Shown one piece after another: positions 33,507 through 43,225 of a DNA stretch of 64,000 nucleotides. The notes beneath the pieces are model-generated. The model saw nothing but the letters and a program-made list of their open reading frames with translations. It ran no database searches and was not told where the DNA came from. The DNA is taken from assembly GCF_019334315.1 (NCBI RefSeq), contig NZ_JAHWGL010000001.1, positions 62,001 to 126,000 of the forward strand, in the 5' to 3' direction. This DNA is from Hymenobacter profundi. Lineage in GTDB: Bacteria; Bacteroidota; Bacteroidia; Cytophagales; Hymenobacteraceae. Position 1 is the stretch's first letter. Each line of letters starts with the position of its first letter. A program made the position numbers and the translations under genes.

Positions 33507-33540
33507 TGAGTGGTGAATTTGTGAAGTGGTGCATGCAAAA

Positions 33541-33652
33541 GCGGCTGTCATCCTGAGCAGCGCGAAGGACCTTATGCCAGTTGAACGAGTCGTTAACACG
33601 ATTATCGTTCTTGTGTGAGAAGGTCCTTCGTGCTGCTCAGGATGACAGCCGC
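33541..33652. repeat. dispersed hairpin repeat at the palindrome axis
   Basis: Stem 33541-33573 pairs with 33620-33652 with a single mismatch (33562 G against 33631 T). The 46-bp core 33574-33619 is asymmetric and reads like the core of the 5648 and 26031 copies (CCAGTTGAACGAGTCGTT). Outside the stem the giant inverted repeat continues perfectly into both topoisomerase genes. Confidence 0.93.
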
Positions 33653-33686
33653 TTTTGCATGCACCACTTCACAAATTCACCACTCA

Positions 33687-34799
33687 CTATTTCACTTCCG
33701 CTAGCATATCCAGCACCATGTGCTCAGTAGGGGAAAGCAGGTCATTTTCGGTGGGGTCTACGTCGTGGCGGCGGAGGTAGTCGATGAGCTTATCGGACTT
33801 GAATAAGTCGACTACTTGGGGGTGAATGTAGTATTTGGAGCACACCGTGGGCGTGTTACCCAGGCCGGCGGCTACGTCCTTCACGGCACGCTTCAGTACT
33901 TTGTCTTTCGGCAGGTCGGGCTCTTCTTCCAGAATGGCTTCCAGACACGTCACCATTTTTACGGTGCCGCCCCAGGTGCGAAAGTCTTTGGCCGACAAGG
34001 CCATGCCCGTTACCTCGTGCAGGTAGTCGTTCACGTCGCCCGATTCCAGCTCGGCGCGGTGGCCGGTGGCATCATAATACTGAAACAAGTGCTGGCCGGG
34101 TATATCCTTGCACTTGCGCACCAGGCGGGCCAGCTTCCGGTCGTGTAAGGTCACGTCGTGGGGTACGCCTTTTTTGCCCACAAAGCTGAAGCGTACGTCG
34201 TCGCCTTCAATTTTCACGTGCTTGTCGCGCAGGGTAGTCAGGCCGTAGCTCTTGTTTTTCTTGGCATACTCCCGGTTCCCTACCCGAATGAAGGACTGAT
34301 CCATCAGCAGCAACACCAGCGCAATCACCTTCTGCTTGTCCAGCTTGGGGCGGCCCAGGTCTTTGCGCAAGCGCTGGCGCAGGGCGGGCAGTTGCTCGCC
34401 AAAAGCACGTAACCGGCTGAATTTGGTGAGGCTGCGCGCCTGGTCCCAGGCCGGGTGGTAGCGGTACTGCTTGCGGCCCTTGGCATCGCGCCCAGTTACC
34501 TGCAAGTGGGCATTCGCCGAAGGCGAAATCCAGACGTCCGTCCAGGCCGGCGGTATCACATAGCCGTGGATGCGGTCCAGCACCTTCTGATCGGTTATTT
34601 TCTCGCCTTTGGCGGAGGTATAGGTGAAGTTTCCGGCGCGAGTGGCCTTGCGCGTAATGCCCGGTTTGTCGTCGGTGGCGTAGCGCAGGCCGGCCAGCTC
34701 GGCTTGGCGAGCGGGGTCTTTGTAGAGCAAGTGCGCTTCTTCCAATGGGTCGAGGCGCTTCTTCTTGGTTTTGGGGCGGGGGGTGGTAGTAGTCGACAT
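33687..34799 (-). CDS. DNA topoisomerase IB (mirror copy)
   Basis: Identical in protein sequence to the copy at 32394-33506, here on the opposite strand and also pointing at the axis. ATG at 34799. The two topoisomerase IB genes end 180 bp apart, tail to tail. Confidence 0.94.
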   Translation of the reverse strand: MSTTTTPRPKTKKKRLDPLEEAHLLYKDPARQAELAGLRYATDDKPGITRKATRAGNFTYTSAKGEKITDQKVLDRIHGYVIPPAWTDVWISPSANAHLQVTGRDAKGRKQYRYHPAWDQARSLTKFSRLRAFGEQLPALRQRLRKDLGRPKLDKQKVIALVLLLMDQSFIRVGNREYAKKNKSYGLTTLRDKHVKIEGDDVRFSFVGKKGVPHDVTLHDRKLARLVRKCKDIPGQHLFQYYDATGHRAELESGDVNDYLHEVTGMALSAKDFRTWGGTVKMVTCLEAILEEEPDLPKDKVLKRAVKDVAAGLGNTPTVCSKYYIHPQVVDLFKSDKLIDYLRRHDVDPTENDLLSPTEHMVLDMLAEVK

Positions 34800-34804
34800 A
34801 AACA

Positions 34805-34840
34805 AAAGCTCCGCTCACCGAAGCTGGTGAGCGGAGCTTT
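34805..34840. terminator. terminator of receptor gene (mirror copy)
   Basis: Same 15-bp perfect stem as at 32353-32388, located 5 nt before the minus-strand topoisomerase start. Confidence 0.82.
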
Positions 34841-34898
34841 CTTACGCAGAAAAGGGAGAGTAGGTACGCCAGATCTGCTGCTTTTCGTGTGCTGGCTA

Positions 34899-37559
34899 TT
34901 AGCGCTGGCCGCGGCCACCACCGCCCGCTGGCTGCGGAGCTGGCGTGGTGCTTGGGTCGGCGCCTTCGCCACCCTCTTTCAGGTCGTCGTTGTTGACGGA
35001 GCGACGGCGGCGGCGAGGCTGCGCGTCGGCCACGCTCAGCTTGCCAATCCGGTAGCTGAAGTTTACTTTGAAATTCAGGCGGTTCGGGATGTTTTCGCTG
35101 TTTTGCACCAGCAGCGGCGAGGTGAATTCGGTACGAATCGGGATTTTGGGCGAGAAGAAGTTTTCGGCGCCCAGGCCAATGCTGCCGCGCTTCTCTGCAA
35201 ACTCGCGGCGGATGCTGAGGCTGTATACCCCAAACCCGCTCTGGTAGCCTTGCAGCTGCACCTGGCGGCCGCGGGCAAAGCCGAAGGCCTGCAAGCTCCA
35301 ATTGTCGTTGAGATTGTAGGTACCAAATAAGCGGCCGCTAATCACAAAGCCTTCATTACTGGCGTTATAGATGCGGTCATCCACGTTGTTGCGCAGCACG
35401 GCGTAGTAGAAATCGGGGCCACCGTTCAGCGTGAATTTGTTGCCAATCTTGGCATTCACAAACAGGCTACCGCCGTAAGCGTTTTCCTGCCCGATGTTGT
35501 CGTAGGTGGTGAAGATGGCACCCGGCGACAAATTGTACGACTCAATTTCCTGCTGCGTGGCCGGCCGGCGCACTGCCTGAATAGAGCCCGTGGTATTACG
35601 CGCAAACACCGACATATTCAGCAGAATATTTTTGATGAAAGTGCTGTAGCCCAACTCGTAGTTGTTGGTGTACTCTGGATCCAGTGTTGGATTACCCTGT
35701 GAAGGGCTACGCGTGTTGGAAGCCTGCACGTTGGGGTTCAGGTAGCGCAGCGAAGGGCGCTGAATCCGGCGGTTGTAGGCGGCCTTAATCACGTTGCCGT
35801 TGGCCAGCTTGCGCGAAAGGTTTACGCTGGGCACCAGCACCCCGTACGACGGAATGTTGGTGGTATCGGTAGCCTCGTTGGCAAACGTGGCATCAATGGT
35901 CGTGTACTCGTAGCGGGCACCGGCCTTCAAGGTGTACTGCTTCAGGAAGCTAAGCGTGTAGGCGGCGTAGGCGGCAGCCACGTTCTGCTTGTAGTCGAAT
36001 ACGTTATTAAGGCCCGCGTTTTCGAGCGGCACAAACGCACCTTCCGACAAGCCCTCGGCGCGCAGGTAGGTGTAGTCGCTGTTCACCTTGCGCATAATGT
36101 CCTTCACCCCAAACTCTACCAGCTGCTTGTCGCCGATGGGCGTCTGGTAGTCGGCCTGCACGGTCAGTTCCTCGTTGTAGTTCTCGTTCAGGTTTTTGAG
36201 GCGATACGGCGTAGTGCTAGCGCCGGAAGTTGTATTGATTATATCGGTAATGGTGTTGGTGAAGTCGTTGTTGCGGTTGTTGCGGCTGTATACGCCCAGG
36301 AAGCTAAATTCCTGCTGGGGCTTGTCGGTGGTGTGGGTGTAGCCCAGGCTCAGGTCCACGTTGTTCGACTTGTCGTTGGTGCGTACGTTGCGCGTGTCGC
36401 CGGTACGGCGCAGGATGGCACCCGATTCGCCGTAGAACTCGGAGCGCGTGAGCAGGTCGTCCTGGTAGTCGACGCCACTGCGCAGCCCGTAGCGCACAGA
36501 GGCTGCCAGGGAGTTGTACTTGTTAATGTCGAAATCCCAACCCAGCGTATAGCGCCCGAAGGTGTTGTTAGAACGCGTATCAGCCTGCTGGCGGGTAGTA
36601 GAAGCCAGCGCGCCGGACTCATTAAACGTCTGCTGATCGTTGGAGAACGAGCCGGGCGTGTTGTAGCTGGTGCGGCCCCAGCCACCCAGCGAGAAGCCCA
36701 TGCGCCCTACCCGGTAGCCCCCGTTCAGGCCCAGGTTGGAGGAGCGGTTGCCCACGCTGGTATCAACGCTGAGGGTTTTGCCTTGCAGGTTGTTTTTCTT
36801 GGTAACGATGTTGATGATACCGCCCGAGCCTTCGGCGTCGTACTTGGCCGAGGGTGAGGTAATCACTTCCACCGACTTAATCTCGTCGGCCGGAATCTGC
36901 TTCAGCGCGTCGGAAATGCTGCTGGCCGTGATGGTAGAAGGCTTGTTGTTGATGAGCACGCGCACGTTTTGGTTGCCGCGCAGGCTCACGTTGCCGTCGA
37001 GGTCTACCGTGAGCAGGGGCACGCGCTTGAGTACGTCGGTGGCGTCGCCGCCGCGGGTGGTCTGGTCCTGCTCGGCGTTGTATACGGTGCGGTCTACCTT
37101 CTCTTCAATCAGAGAGCGTTGACCCTCCACGCGCACCTCGGCCAGCTGCTGGGTAGCCGAAACCAGCGATACGGTGCCCACGTTCAGATTGCCGTTGCCT
37201 ACCGTAATGGGTTTCTCTACCGTCTTGTAGCCAATGAAGCTGAACTGAAGCTGGTAGCTGCCAGCGGCCACGCCGCTGATGGTAAACTTACCCGCGTCGT
37301 CGCAGGCCGCGCCATCAATAGGCTTACCGGTGGAGGTGTCAATAAGAGCAACTGTGGCAAACGGTACCGGCTTTTTGGTACCAGCATCCACGACGGTACC
37401 CGTGATGCGGGCATCGGCGGCAGCGGCCTTTGTGGCTCCTGCCGGGGCTGCGCCCATCGGCCGGGAACCGCCCACGAGGGTAAGACCCGCGGGCGTTGTT
37501 TGTGCCAGCGCCACGTGGCCGCACAGCAACAAACTCACAAAGGATAAAGGCTTTTTCAT
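34899..37559 (-). CDS. TonB-dependent-type outer-membrane receptor (mirror copy)
   Basis: 886 residues, identical to 29634-32294: signal peptide, carboxypeptidase-like domain, plug, barrel and the basic SVNNDDLKEGGEG tail are all intact. Divergent from the kinase copy at 37886. Confidence 0.93.
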   Translation of the reverse strand: MKKPLSFVSLLLCGHVALAQTTPAGLTLVGGSRPMGAAPAGATKAAAADARITGTVVDAGTKKPVPFATVALIDTSTGKPIDGAACDDAGKFTISGVAAGSYQLQFSFIGYKTVEKPITVGNGNLNVGTVSLVSATQQLAEVRVEGQRSLIEEKVDRTVYNAEQDQTTRGGDATDVLKRVPLLTVDLDGNVSLRGNQNVRVLINNKPSTITASSISDALKQIPADEIKSVEVITSPSAKYDAEGSGGIINIVTKKNNLQGKTLSVDTSVGNRSSNLGLNGGYRVGRMGFSLGGWGRTSYNTPGSFSNDQQTFNESGALASTTRQQADTRSNNTFGRYTLGWDFDINKYNSLAASVRYGLRSGVDYQDDLLTRSEFYGESGAILRRTGDTRNVRTNDKSNNVDLSLGYTHTTDKPQQEFSFLGVYSRNNRNNDFTNTITDIINTTSGASTTPYRLKNLNENYNEELTVQADYQTPIGDKQLVEFGVKDIMRKVNSDYTYLRAEGLSEGAFVPLENAGLNNVFDYKQNVAAAYAAYTLSFLKQYTLKAGARYEYTTIDATFANEATDTTNIPSYGVLVPSVNLSRKLANGNVIKAAYNRRIQRPSLRYLNPNVQASNTRSPSQGNPTLDPEYTNNYELGYSTFIKNILLNMSVFARNTTGSIQAVRRPATQQEIESYNLSPGAIFTTYDNIGQENAYGGSLFVNAKIGNKFTLNGGPDFYYAVLRNNVDDRIYNASNEGFVISGRLFGTYNLNDNWSLQAFGFARGRQVQLQGYQSGFGVYSLSIRREFAEKRGSIGLGAENFFSPKIPIRTEFTSPLLVQNSENIPNRLNFKVNFSYRIGKLSVADAQPRRRRRSVNNDDLKEGGEGADPSTTPAPQPAGGGGRGQR

Positions 37560-37885
37560 GAAGTAGTTATAATAAAAAGAGAAGTCAGGGGCGTGTACGT
37601 AAGTCGTGCAAAGCCAGCTACCGATACTGGTTTTACTTTTTTGGACTCACGACAGAGTACCCAAAACAACAAGATGGGTTGCTTCCAACTAAAACAAATA
37701 GATTGCCTCGCCGCAAACGCCGATGAGTTGGGGCGTTTGTACCGATTGATGTTGCACTGGTGATTCAGGGACCTATTGGCAGATAAAATACCCTGCATCG
37801 GTCGGTGAAATCTGCGGAACCGGCGAGGCAAGCACTTGGGGTACCCAGGGCACGGTATGTTTGGTAGCCTGATGCTCCTTTCCTT
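37560..37885. other. 326-bp divergent intergenic region (mirror copy)
   Basis: Reverse complement of 29308-29633. It holds the promoters of the receptor and kinase copies; nothing further is recognised. Confidence 0.6.
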
Positions 37886-39013
37886 ATGACTTCTTTCACC
37901 TTTCGGCACTTCGCACAACGCTTTTCGCGCCCGCTTTTGTGGGTGATGTTTGGCTCGGCCCTGCTGCTTGCCCAGCCGCTTACCTGGAGTGTGCAGCTGC
38001 CCCCGCAGTTTTGGGTGCGCCAGTCTTTGCTGCTCCTGCTGTGGGTAGCCCTGTTTTATTTTAATGCGCAGGTGGCGGTGCCGCGCTTGTTATTTCGGGG
38101 GCACACGGGCTGGTTTATTGCGGTGCTGGCTGCTTCGTTGGTGGCGGTGCTGGCGCTCAACTCACTTATCGAAAACCTGCTGCATCTGCCCGAGCTGATG
38201 CATAAAGCGTTTCACCCAGATGGCAGCCCGTCGCGGCGCCGGTCGTCGGCGGGGTGGTTCGATATGGGCACGCTACTGATTTCGATGCTGGTGCTGGGCA
38301 TCAGTACAAGCGTGGCAGTGGTGCGCAAGTGGCAAAACGACGCGCAAATCCGGCGCGAGTTGGAGCAGCAGCAAACCACCGCCGAGCTGTCGTTTCTGAA
38401 AGCGCAGATCAACCCGCACTTCTTTTTTAATACGCTTAACAACATCTACGCCCTCACGGTGGTGAACGGTGAGCTGGCCCGGCAGGCCATTCACACGCTT
38501 TCGCGCATGATGCGCTACGTGCTCTACGAAACCCAGTCTAGCACTACCCTGCTTAGCCAGGAGGTATCCTTCGTGCAGGACTATATTTCGCTGATGCAAC
38601 TGCGCCTGACGGATAAAGTGACCGTCACCTTCGAGCGCCCTACCCCCCTGCTGCGCGACGTACCCATTGCCCCCATGCTGCTGCTGCCGTTTGTGGAGAA
38701 TGCCTTTAAGCACGGCGTGAGTGCCACCCTACCCAGCCAGATCTACATTGGCCTGCACCAGCACAACGGCACGCTCACGCTGGAGGTGCGCAACACCGTG
38801 TTCCCCGACAAGCGCCCCGCCGTAGAGGAGGTAGGCAGCGGCATTGGCCTCACCAACACCCGCCGTCGCCTCGATTTGCTCTACCCCCAGCGCTACCAGC
38901 TCAGCGTAGAAGAAGCCACGGCCGGCCACGAGTTTCGGGTATTGCTTAGCTTGGAAGTGGTGCCTAGCGTACAAGCCGTCAAGCCCCATTTGGCATCCGC
39001 GGACGCTGAATGA
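37886..39013 (+). CDS. LytS-type sensor histidine kinase (mirror copy)
   Basis: 375 residues, identical to 28180-29307, with four membrane segments and His178 in INPHFFFNTLNN. ATG 37886. Followed after 43 bp by its LytTR regulator. Confidence 0.93.
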   Translation: MTSFTFRHFAQRFSRPLLWVMFGSALLLAQPLTWSVQLPPQFWVRQSLLLLLWVALFYFNAQVAVPRLLFRGHTGWFIAVLAASLVAVLALNSLIENLLHLPELMHKAFHPDGSPSRRRSSAGWFDMGTLLISMLVLGISTSVAVVRKWQNDAQIRRELEQQQTTAELSFLKAQINPHFFFNTLNNIYALTVVNGELARQAIHTLSRMMRYVLYETQSSTTLLSQEVSFVQDYISLMQLRLTDKVTVTFERPTPLLRDVPIAPMLLLPFVENAFKHGVSATLPSQIYIGLHQHNGTLTLEVRNTVFPDKRPAVEEVGSGIGLTNTRRRLDLLYPQRYQLSVEEATAGHEFRVLLSLEVVPSVQAVKPHLASADAE

Positions 39014-39056
39014 GCACTGAAAGACCAATTTCTAATTCTTACTTCTTACTTTTTAC

Positions 39057-39800
39057 TTGAAAACCCTCCGTTGCATTGCCGTTGATGATGAGCCGCTGGC
39101 CCTGGGGCTGGTGTGCGCGTTTGTGGAGCAAACGCCTTTCCTAGAGCTGGTAGGCCGCTACAGCAGCGCCGTGGAAGCCTTGCAGGGCCTGCACCAGCTA
39201 CCCGACATCGACCTGATTTTCCTGGACATCCAAATGCCCGACCTCAGCGGCCTAGAGCTGGCACGGGTGCTCGACCGGGGCCGGCCGGGCACGGGGCCGC
39301 GCATCATTTTCACTACCGCCTACAACCAGTTTGCCCTGGATGGCTACCGCGTCGATGCGCTGGACTACCTCGTAAAGCCGTTCAACTACGAGGAGTTTTT
39401 GCGGGCGGCCACCAAGGCCCACGCCTATGCTACGCTTGCGCAGCCAACTGCCCTACCCGCCGCCCCACCCGAGCCCGAGGAAGAGTACCTCTTTCTGAAA
39501 ATTGAATATCAATTGGTGCGCGTGGCCTTCCAGGACATACTCTATATAGAAGGACTGAAGGACTATGTGAAGGTGCATCTCACGGGTGACGCGCGGCCCC
39601 TGCTCTCGCTCACCAGCCTGAAGGTGCTGGAAGAAAAGCTGCCCGCCCGGCGCTTCATGCGCATTCACCGCTCTACCATTGTAGCCCTGGATAAAATCCG
39701 GGCCGTGACGCGCAACTCGGTGCAGATTGAGGACCAGACGCTGCCCGTGAGTGACCAGTACAAGGAGGCCTTCACGCAGTTTTTGAGTCGTTGGACGTAG
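39057..39800 (+). CDS. LytTR-family response regulator (mirror copy)
   Basis: 247 residues, identical to 27393-28136. The TTG start reads directly on this strand: TTGAAAACCCTCCGTTGC at 39057. Receiver Asp57 and the LytTR domain are intact. Confidence 0.92.
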   Translation: MKTLRCIAVDDEPLALGLVCAFVEQTPFLELVGRYSSAVEALQGLHQLPDIDLIFLDIQMPDLSGLELARVLDRGRPGTGPRIIFTTAYNQFALDGYRVDALDYLVKPFNYEEFLRAATKAHAYATLAQPTALPAAPPEPEEEYLFLKIEYQLVRVAFQDILYIEGLKDYVKVHLTGDARPLLSLTSLKVLEEKLPARRFMRIHRSTIVALDKIRAVTRNSVQIEDQTLPVSDQYKEAFTQFLSRWT

Positions 39801-39869
39801 GGGCGGGGCAACTTCCTACCCCGTACGGCCCGTAGGGTAGGAAGATTACTCGTTTTCTTTTCGCACCCT

Positions 39870-41009
39870 ATGACTTCTCTCCGCGATAAAATCAGCGACC
39901 TAGCCGAGCGGGCCGACGACTTTTTGACACGCACTCGCCAGCGCCTGGGTATGCTGGCGCCGTTGCAGCTGCTTCCCTACCGCAGTTACGGCACCCCCAA
40001 CCGCCTCTACGTGAAGGGCCGCCTACTCACCGACAAAGGCATCACCGAGCCCGACTCCAACGACTCGCGCCTCCACAACCTGCTGAACATGTACCGGCGC
40101 TTTGATAGCGACGAAATTCGCGGCGCGCAGGTTATCGTGCGGGCGGCCGATGGCGTTGAGCACCCGGTTCTGACGGACGATGAGGGCTACTTTACGGTGA
40201 ACCTGGCCCCCGAGCGCCTGCCCGAGCCCATCGACTACCTCTGGTACCCGGTAGACACGCTGCTACAACAGGTGCCGGCGCCCTTCACGCTCCCCGATGG
40301 CCTTCGCGCCCAGGCCCATGTGCTCATCCCACCCGACGACGCCGAATACGGCATTATCTCCGATCTGGATGATACCGTCATTCAGACTTCTGCTACGCAC
40401 TTGCTGCGTATGGCGCGCACAGTGTTGCTGCGCAATGCCCGCTCGCGCCTACCCTTCAAGGGGGTAGCCGAGTTCTATAGGCAGCTACAGCTAGGACGCA
40501 ATGGCAAGCGCAATAATCCCTTCTTCTACGTCAGCAGCTCGCCCTGGAATTTGTACGATTTACTGGAAGATTTCTTGCACCTCAACGATATTCCGCCCGG
40601 CCCGCTCCTGCTGCGTGATATGGGCCTGAAACGCGCCGATAAGAAAGCTGAGTCGGCCCACCACGGCCACAAGCTCAAAGAAATCGACAACCTGCTGCTC
40701 ACCTACCCCAAGCTGCCTTTCGTGCTTATCGGCGACTCGGGCCAGGAAGATGCCAACATCTACCGGGAGGTGGTGCGCCGCCACCCCGGCCGCGTGCTGG
40801 CCATCTACATCCGCGACGTGCAGCTTCCTAACCGTGCCCAATTAGTAGAAAAAGTATCCGACGACCTGCGCGACGAAAACGTGGAAATGCTGCTGGTGCA
40901 GGATACCGTGCAAGCCGCCGAGCACGCCGCTGCCCATAACCTCATCTTCACCGAAGCCATTCCCGCCGTCGAAAGCGAAAAGCAAAAAGACGAAACAGCA
41001 GAGGAGTAG
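39870..41009 (+). CDS. App1-family phosphatase (mirror copy)
   Basis: 379 residues, identical to 26184-27323, with the DLDDT catalytic motif at 165-169. Starts at ATG 39870, 69 bp after the response regulator on the same strand. Confidence 0.9.
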   Translation: MTSLRDKISDLAERADDFLTRTRQRLGMLAPLQLLPYRSYGTPNRLYVKGRLLTDKGITEPDSNDSRLHNLLNMYRRFDSDEIRGAQVIVRAADGVEHPVLTDDEGYFTVNLAPERLPEPIDYLWYPVDTLLQQVPAPFTLPDGLRAQAHVLIPPDDAEYGIISDLDDTVIQTSATHLLRMARTVLLRNARSRLPFKGVAEFYRQLQLGRNGKRNNPFFYVSSSPWNLYDLLEDFLHLNDIPPGPLLLRDMGLKRADKKAESAHHGHKLKEIDNLLLTYPKLPFVLIGDSGQEDANIYREVVRRHPGRVLAIYIRDVQLPNRAQLVEKVSDDLRDENVEMLLVQDTVQAAEHAAAHNLIFTEAIPAVESEKQKDETAEE

Positions 41010-41045
41010 GTGGTGAAGTAGTGAGATGGTGAAGTGGTGAAGTAA

Positions 41046-41162
41046 AAAGCGTCTGTCATCCTGAGCGCAGCGAAGGACCTTATCACGGTAGAACGACCAC
41101 CGTACCAACGACTCGTTCAACTGGTAGAAGGTCCTTCGCAAGCTCAGGATGACACACGCTTT
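41046..41162. repeat. dispersed hairpin repeat (mirror copy, five substitutions)
   Basis: Mirror of 26031-26147 but changed at 41098, 41100, 41101, 41105 and 41125, all inside the 28-bp core. The plus strand here reads GAACGACCACCGTACCAACG. Four of the five changes are to C on this strand (G on the other). Confidence 0.88.
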
Positions 41163-41191
41163 TTTAATTTACTATCCCACCACTTCACCAC

Positions 41192-41632
41192 CTATTCATT
41201 ATTCGTGTGGTCGGCTACAATCACCCACTGGCCTTTCACTTGTCGAAAAACCAATAAGAAGTGCCCGCCTATATCGCCGGCGGTGGGGCGGGTCAGGTGC
41301 CAGCGGCCTACCACGTGGGCAGCCTGAGGGCCATCAGGGGTGATGTGGAGGTCGGAAAAGGCGAGTTGGCCCATAGCGGCAGCATCGGGGTAGCCGCGAC
41401 GGTAGTTGTCGAGGGTTTGCTGCCAGCCGTAGGTAGGACCCTTACGCCCCAAGAATACCAAAGAATCGGAGCGCCAGTAGCCCTCCATAAAGGCGGGTAT
41501 GTCGCCGCGGTTCCAGGCGGCGGCTTGGGTGGTGAGCACCTGCCGGATGGGCCCCTGTACAGCGGCGGGCCGTGTGGTGGCACAGGCCGTTAGCAGGAGC
41601 ATCATGCAGCCCCCGGATAAGTTCTTTGTCAT
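41192..41632 (-). CDS. SnoaL/DUF4440-like lipoprotein (mirror copy)
   Basis: 146 residues from ATG 41632, identical to 25561-26001, with lipobox LTAC (Cys17) and the SnoaL-like fold pattern. Confidence 0.82.
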   Translation of the reverse strand: MTKNLSGGCMMLLLTACATTRPAAVQGPIRQVLTTQAAAWNRGDIPAFMEGYWRSDSLVFLGRKGPTYGWQQTLDNYRRGYPDAAAMGQLAFSDLHITPDGPQAAHVVGRWHLTRPTAGDIGGHFLLVFRQVKGQWVIVADHTNNE

Positions 41633-41755
41633 TGGGTTTAGAAATGGACTACGGAAAATCCAGTCCGCCATGCTTTTGCGGTCGGAAAATAGTAGTACTA
41701 TTATAGGCAAACTATTGAATCTACTTCATCTTTCCACTTCCAATCCCCTCATTCA

Positions 41756-43222
41756 ATGGCAAAACCAAATCCCACCCCCCCTACCTCCCCCGAATCGAGG
41801 CGCAAATTTCTCCAACAAGGCGCCGTTGCGGCTGCTAGCTTCATGATTGTACCCCGCTTCGTACTGGGTGGCAAGGGCTACGTCGCCCCCAGCGACCGGC
41901 TGGTTGTAGCTGGTATCGGTGTAGGTGGCAAGGGCGAAAGCGACATCATGAACTTCTCGAAGAGCGGTAAGGCAGATATTGCCTACCTCTGCGACGTAGA
42001 TGATCAGCGCGCTGCTAAAACGATTAAGTCGTTCCCAAAGGCCAAGTACTACAAGGATTGGCGCCAGATGCTCGACAAAGAGCACAAGCACATTGACGCC
42101 GTTTCGGTGTCTACCCCCGACCACAACCACGCCGCGCCGGCTATGGCGGCCATGCAGCTGGGCAAGCACGTGTATGTGCAGAAGCCGCTTACCCACGACA
42201 TCTACGAGGCCCGCGCCCTCACCGAGGCAGCACGTAAGTACAAAGTAGTAACGCAGATGGGCAACCAGGGCGCTTCCAACGACGGTGCCCGCCTACTGCG
42301 CGAGTGGTACGACGCTGGCCTGCTCGGCGACGTGCATACCGTATACTGCTGGACCGACCGCCCCGTGTGGCCCCAGGGCATTGCCTGGCCCGACAAAGCC
42401 GCGCCCGTGCCCTCTACCCTCGACTGGGACCTGTGGCTGGGCACGGCGCCCAAAGAAAACTACATCGAGAAGCTGGTTCCCTTCAACTGGCGTGGTTGGT
42501 GGGAATACGGCACCGGCGCCCTCGGCGACATGGGTTGCCACCTGGTAGAAGCTCCGTTCCGGGTGCTGGACCTAGGTTATCCCAAGTCGGTAGCGGCCAG
42601 CGTGGGCAGCGTGTATGTGGATGAGTTCAAGCGTGGTTACTTCCCCAAGAGCTGCCCGCCTTCCAGCCACGTTATCCTCAAATTCCCGAAAACCGCCAAG
42701 ACCAAAGGCGATATTACCCTGCACTGGATGGACGGTGGCATTCAGCCCGAGCGCCCCGCCGAGCTGGGCCCCAACGAGGTATTTGGCGACGGCGGCAACG
42801 GCATTCTGTTCATCGGCGACAAAGGCAAGATGATGGCCAGCACCTACGCCGAGAATCCGCGCCTGCTGCCTACCTCCCTCACGGCTACCACCAAGGTGCC
42901 CGAGAAGTTTGCCCGCGTACCCGGCGGCGCCAATGGCCACTACGCCCAGTGGGTGGAGGCTGCCATTGCCGGCCACGGCAAAAAAGAGGTTAGCTCGCCC
43001 TTCGACATTGCTGGTCCGCTCACCGAAACGCTACTGATTGCCAATCTGGCCGTGCGCGGCTACGACGTGCAAACGCCCAAAGCCGACGGCAAAGGCTCCA
43101 ACTACCCCGGCCGCAACGTAGAGCTGATCTGGGATCCTAAGCAGTTGAAAGTAACCAACCTGGACGCTGTGAATCAGTTTGTGAAGCGCGACTACCGCCA
43201 GGGCTGGAAGCTGGGCGCATAA
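41756..43222 (+). CDS. Tat-exported Gfo/Idh/MocA oxidoreductase (mirror copy)
   Basis: 488 residues, identical to 23971-25437. The twin-arginine signal (SRRKFLQQG) and the nucleotide-binding domain are intact. ATG 41756. Confidence 0.92.
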   Translation: MAKPNPTPPTSPESRRKFLQQGAVAAASFMIVPRFVLGGKGYVAPSDRLVVAGIGVGGKGESDIMNFSKSGKADIAYLCDVDDQRAAKTIKSFPKAKYYKDWRQMLDKEHKHIDAVSVSTPDHNHAAPAMAAMQLGKHVYVQKPLTHDIYEARALTEAARKYKVVTQMGNQGASNDGARLLREWYDAGLLGDVHTVYCWTDRPVWPQGIAWPDKAAPVPSTLDWDLWLGTAPKENYIEKLVPFNWRGWWEYGTGALGDMGCHLVEAPFRVLDLGYPKSVAASVGSVYVDEFKRGYFPKSCPPSSHVILKFPKTAKTKGDITLHWMDGGIQPERPAELGPNEVFGDGGNGILFIGDKGKMMASTYAENPRLLPTSLTATTKVPEKFARVPGGANGHYAQWVEAAIAGHGKKEVSSPFDIAGPLTETLLIANLAVRGYDVQTPKADGKGSNYPGRNVELIWDPKQLKVTNLDAVNQFVKRDYRQGWKLGA

Positions 43223-43225
43223 TCT

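Larger units (their letters stand above)
3193..33573. repeat. left arm of giant inverted repeat (at least 30.4 kb)
   Basis: Reverse-complementing this stretch gives 33620-64000. Position x pairs with 67193-x for every gene, and paired translations agree throughout the arm apart from a short intergenic repeat core. No net insertion or deletion is visible. The outer boundary is not seen: 3193 is simply the mirror of the last base of the window. The inner boundary, 33573, is the end of the stem of a dispersed hairpin repeat. Confidence 0.97.

Noticed and set aside
33541-33652. Hairpin telomere of a linear replicon resolved by a protelomerase
   Set aside because: The axis core is an ordinary copy of a repeat found elsewhere in the window and is asymmetric over 46 bp. 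No telomere-resolvase gene is nearby. Kept only as a remote alternative.
32394-34799. Topoisomerase IB at the axis as the maker of the palindrome
   Set aside because: Proximity to the axis is the only argument. The enzyme is a common housekeeping gene in this group and nothing else connects it to the junction.
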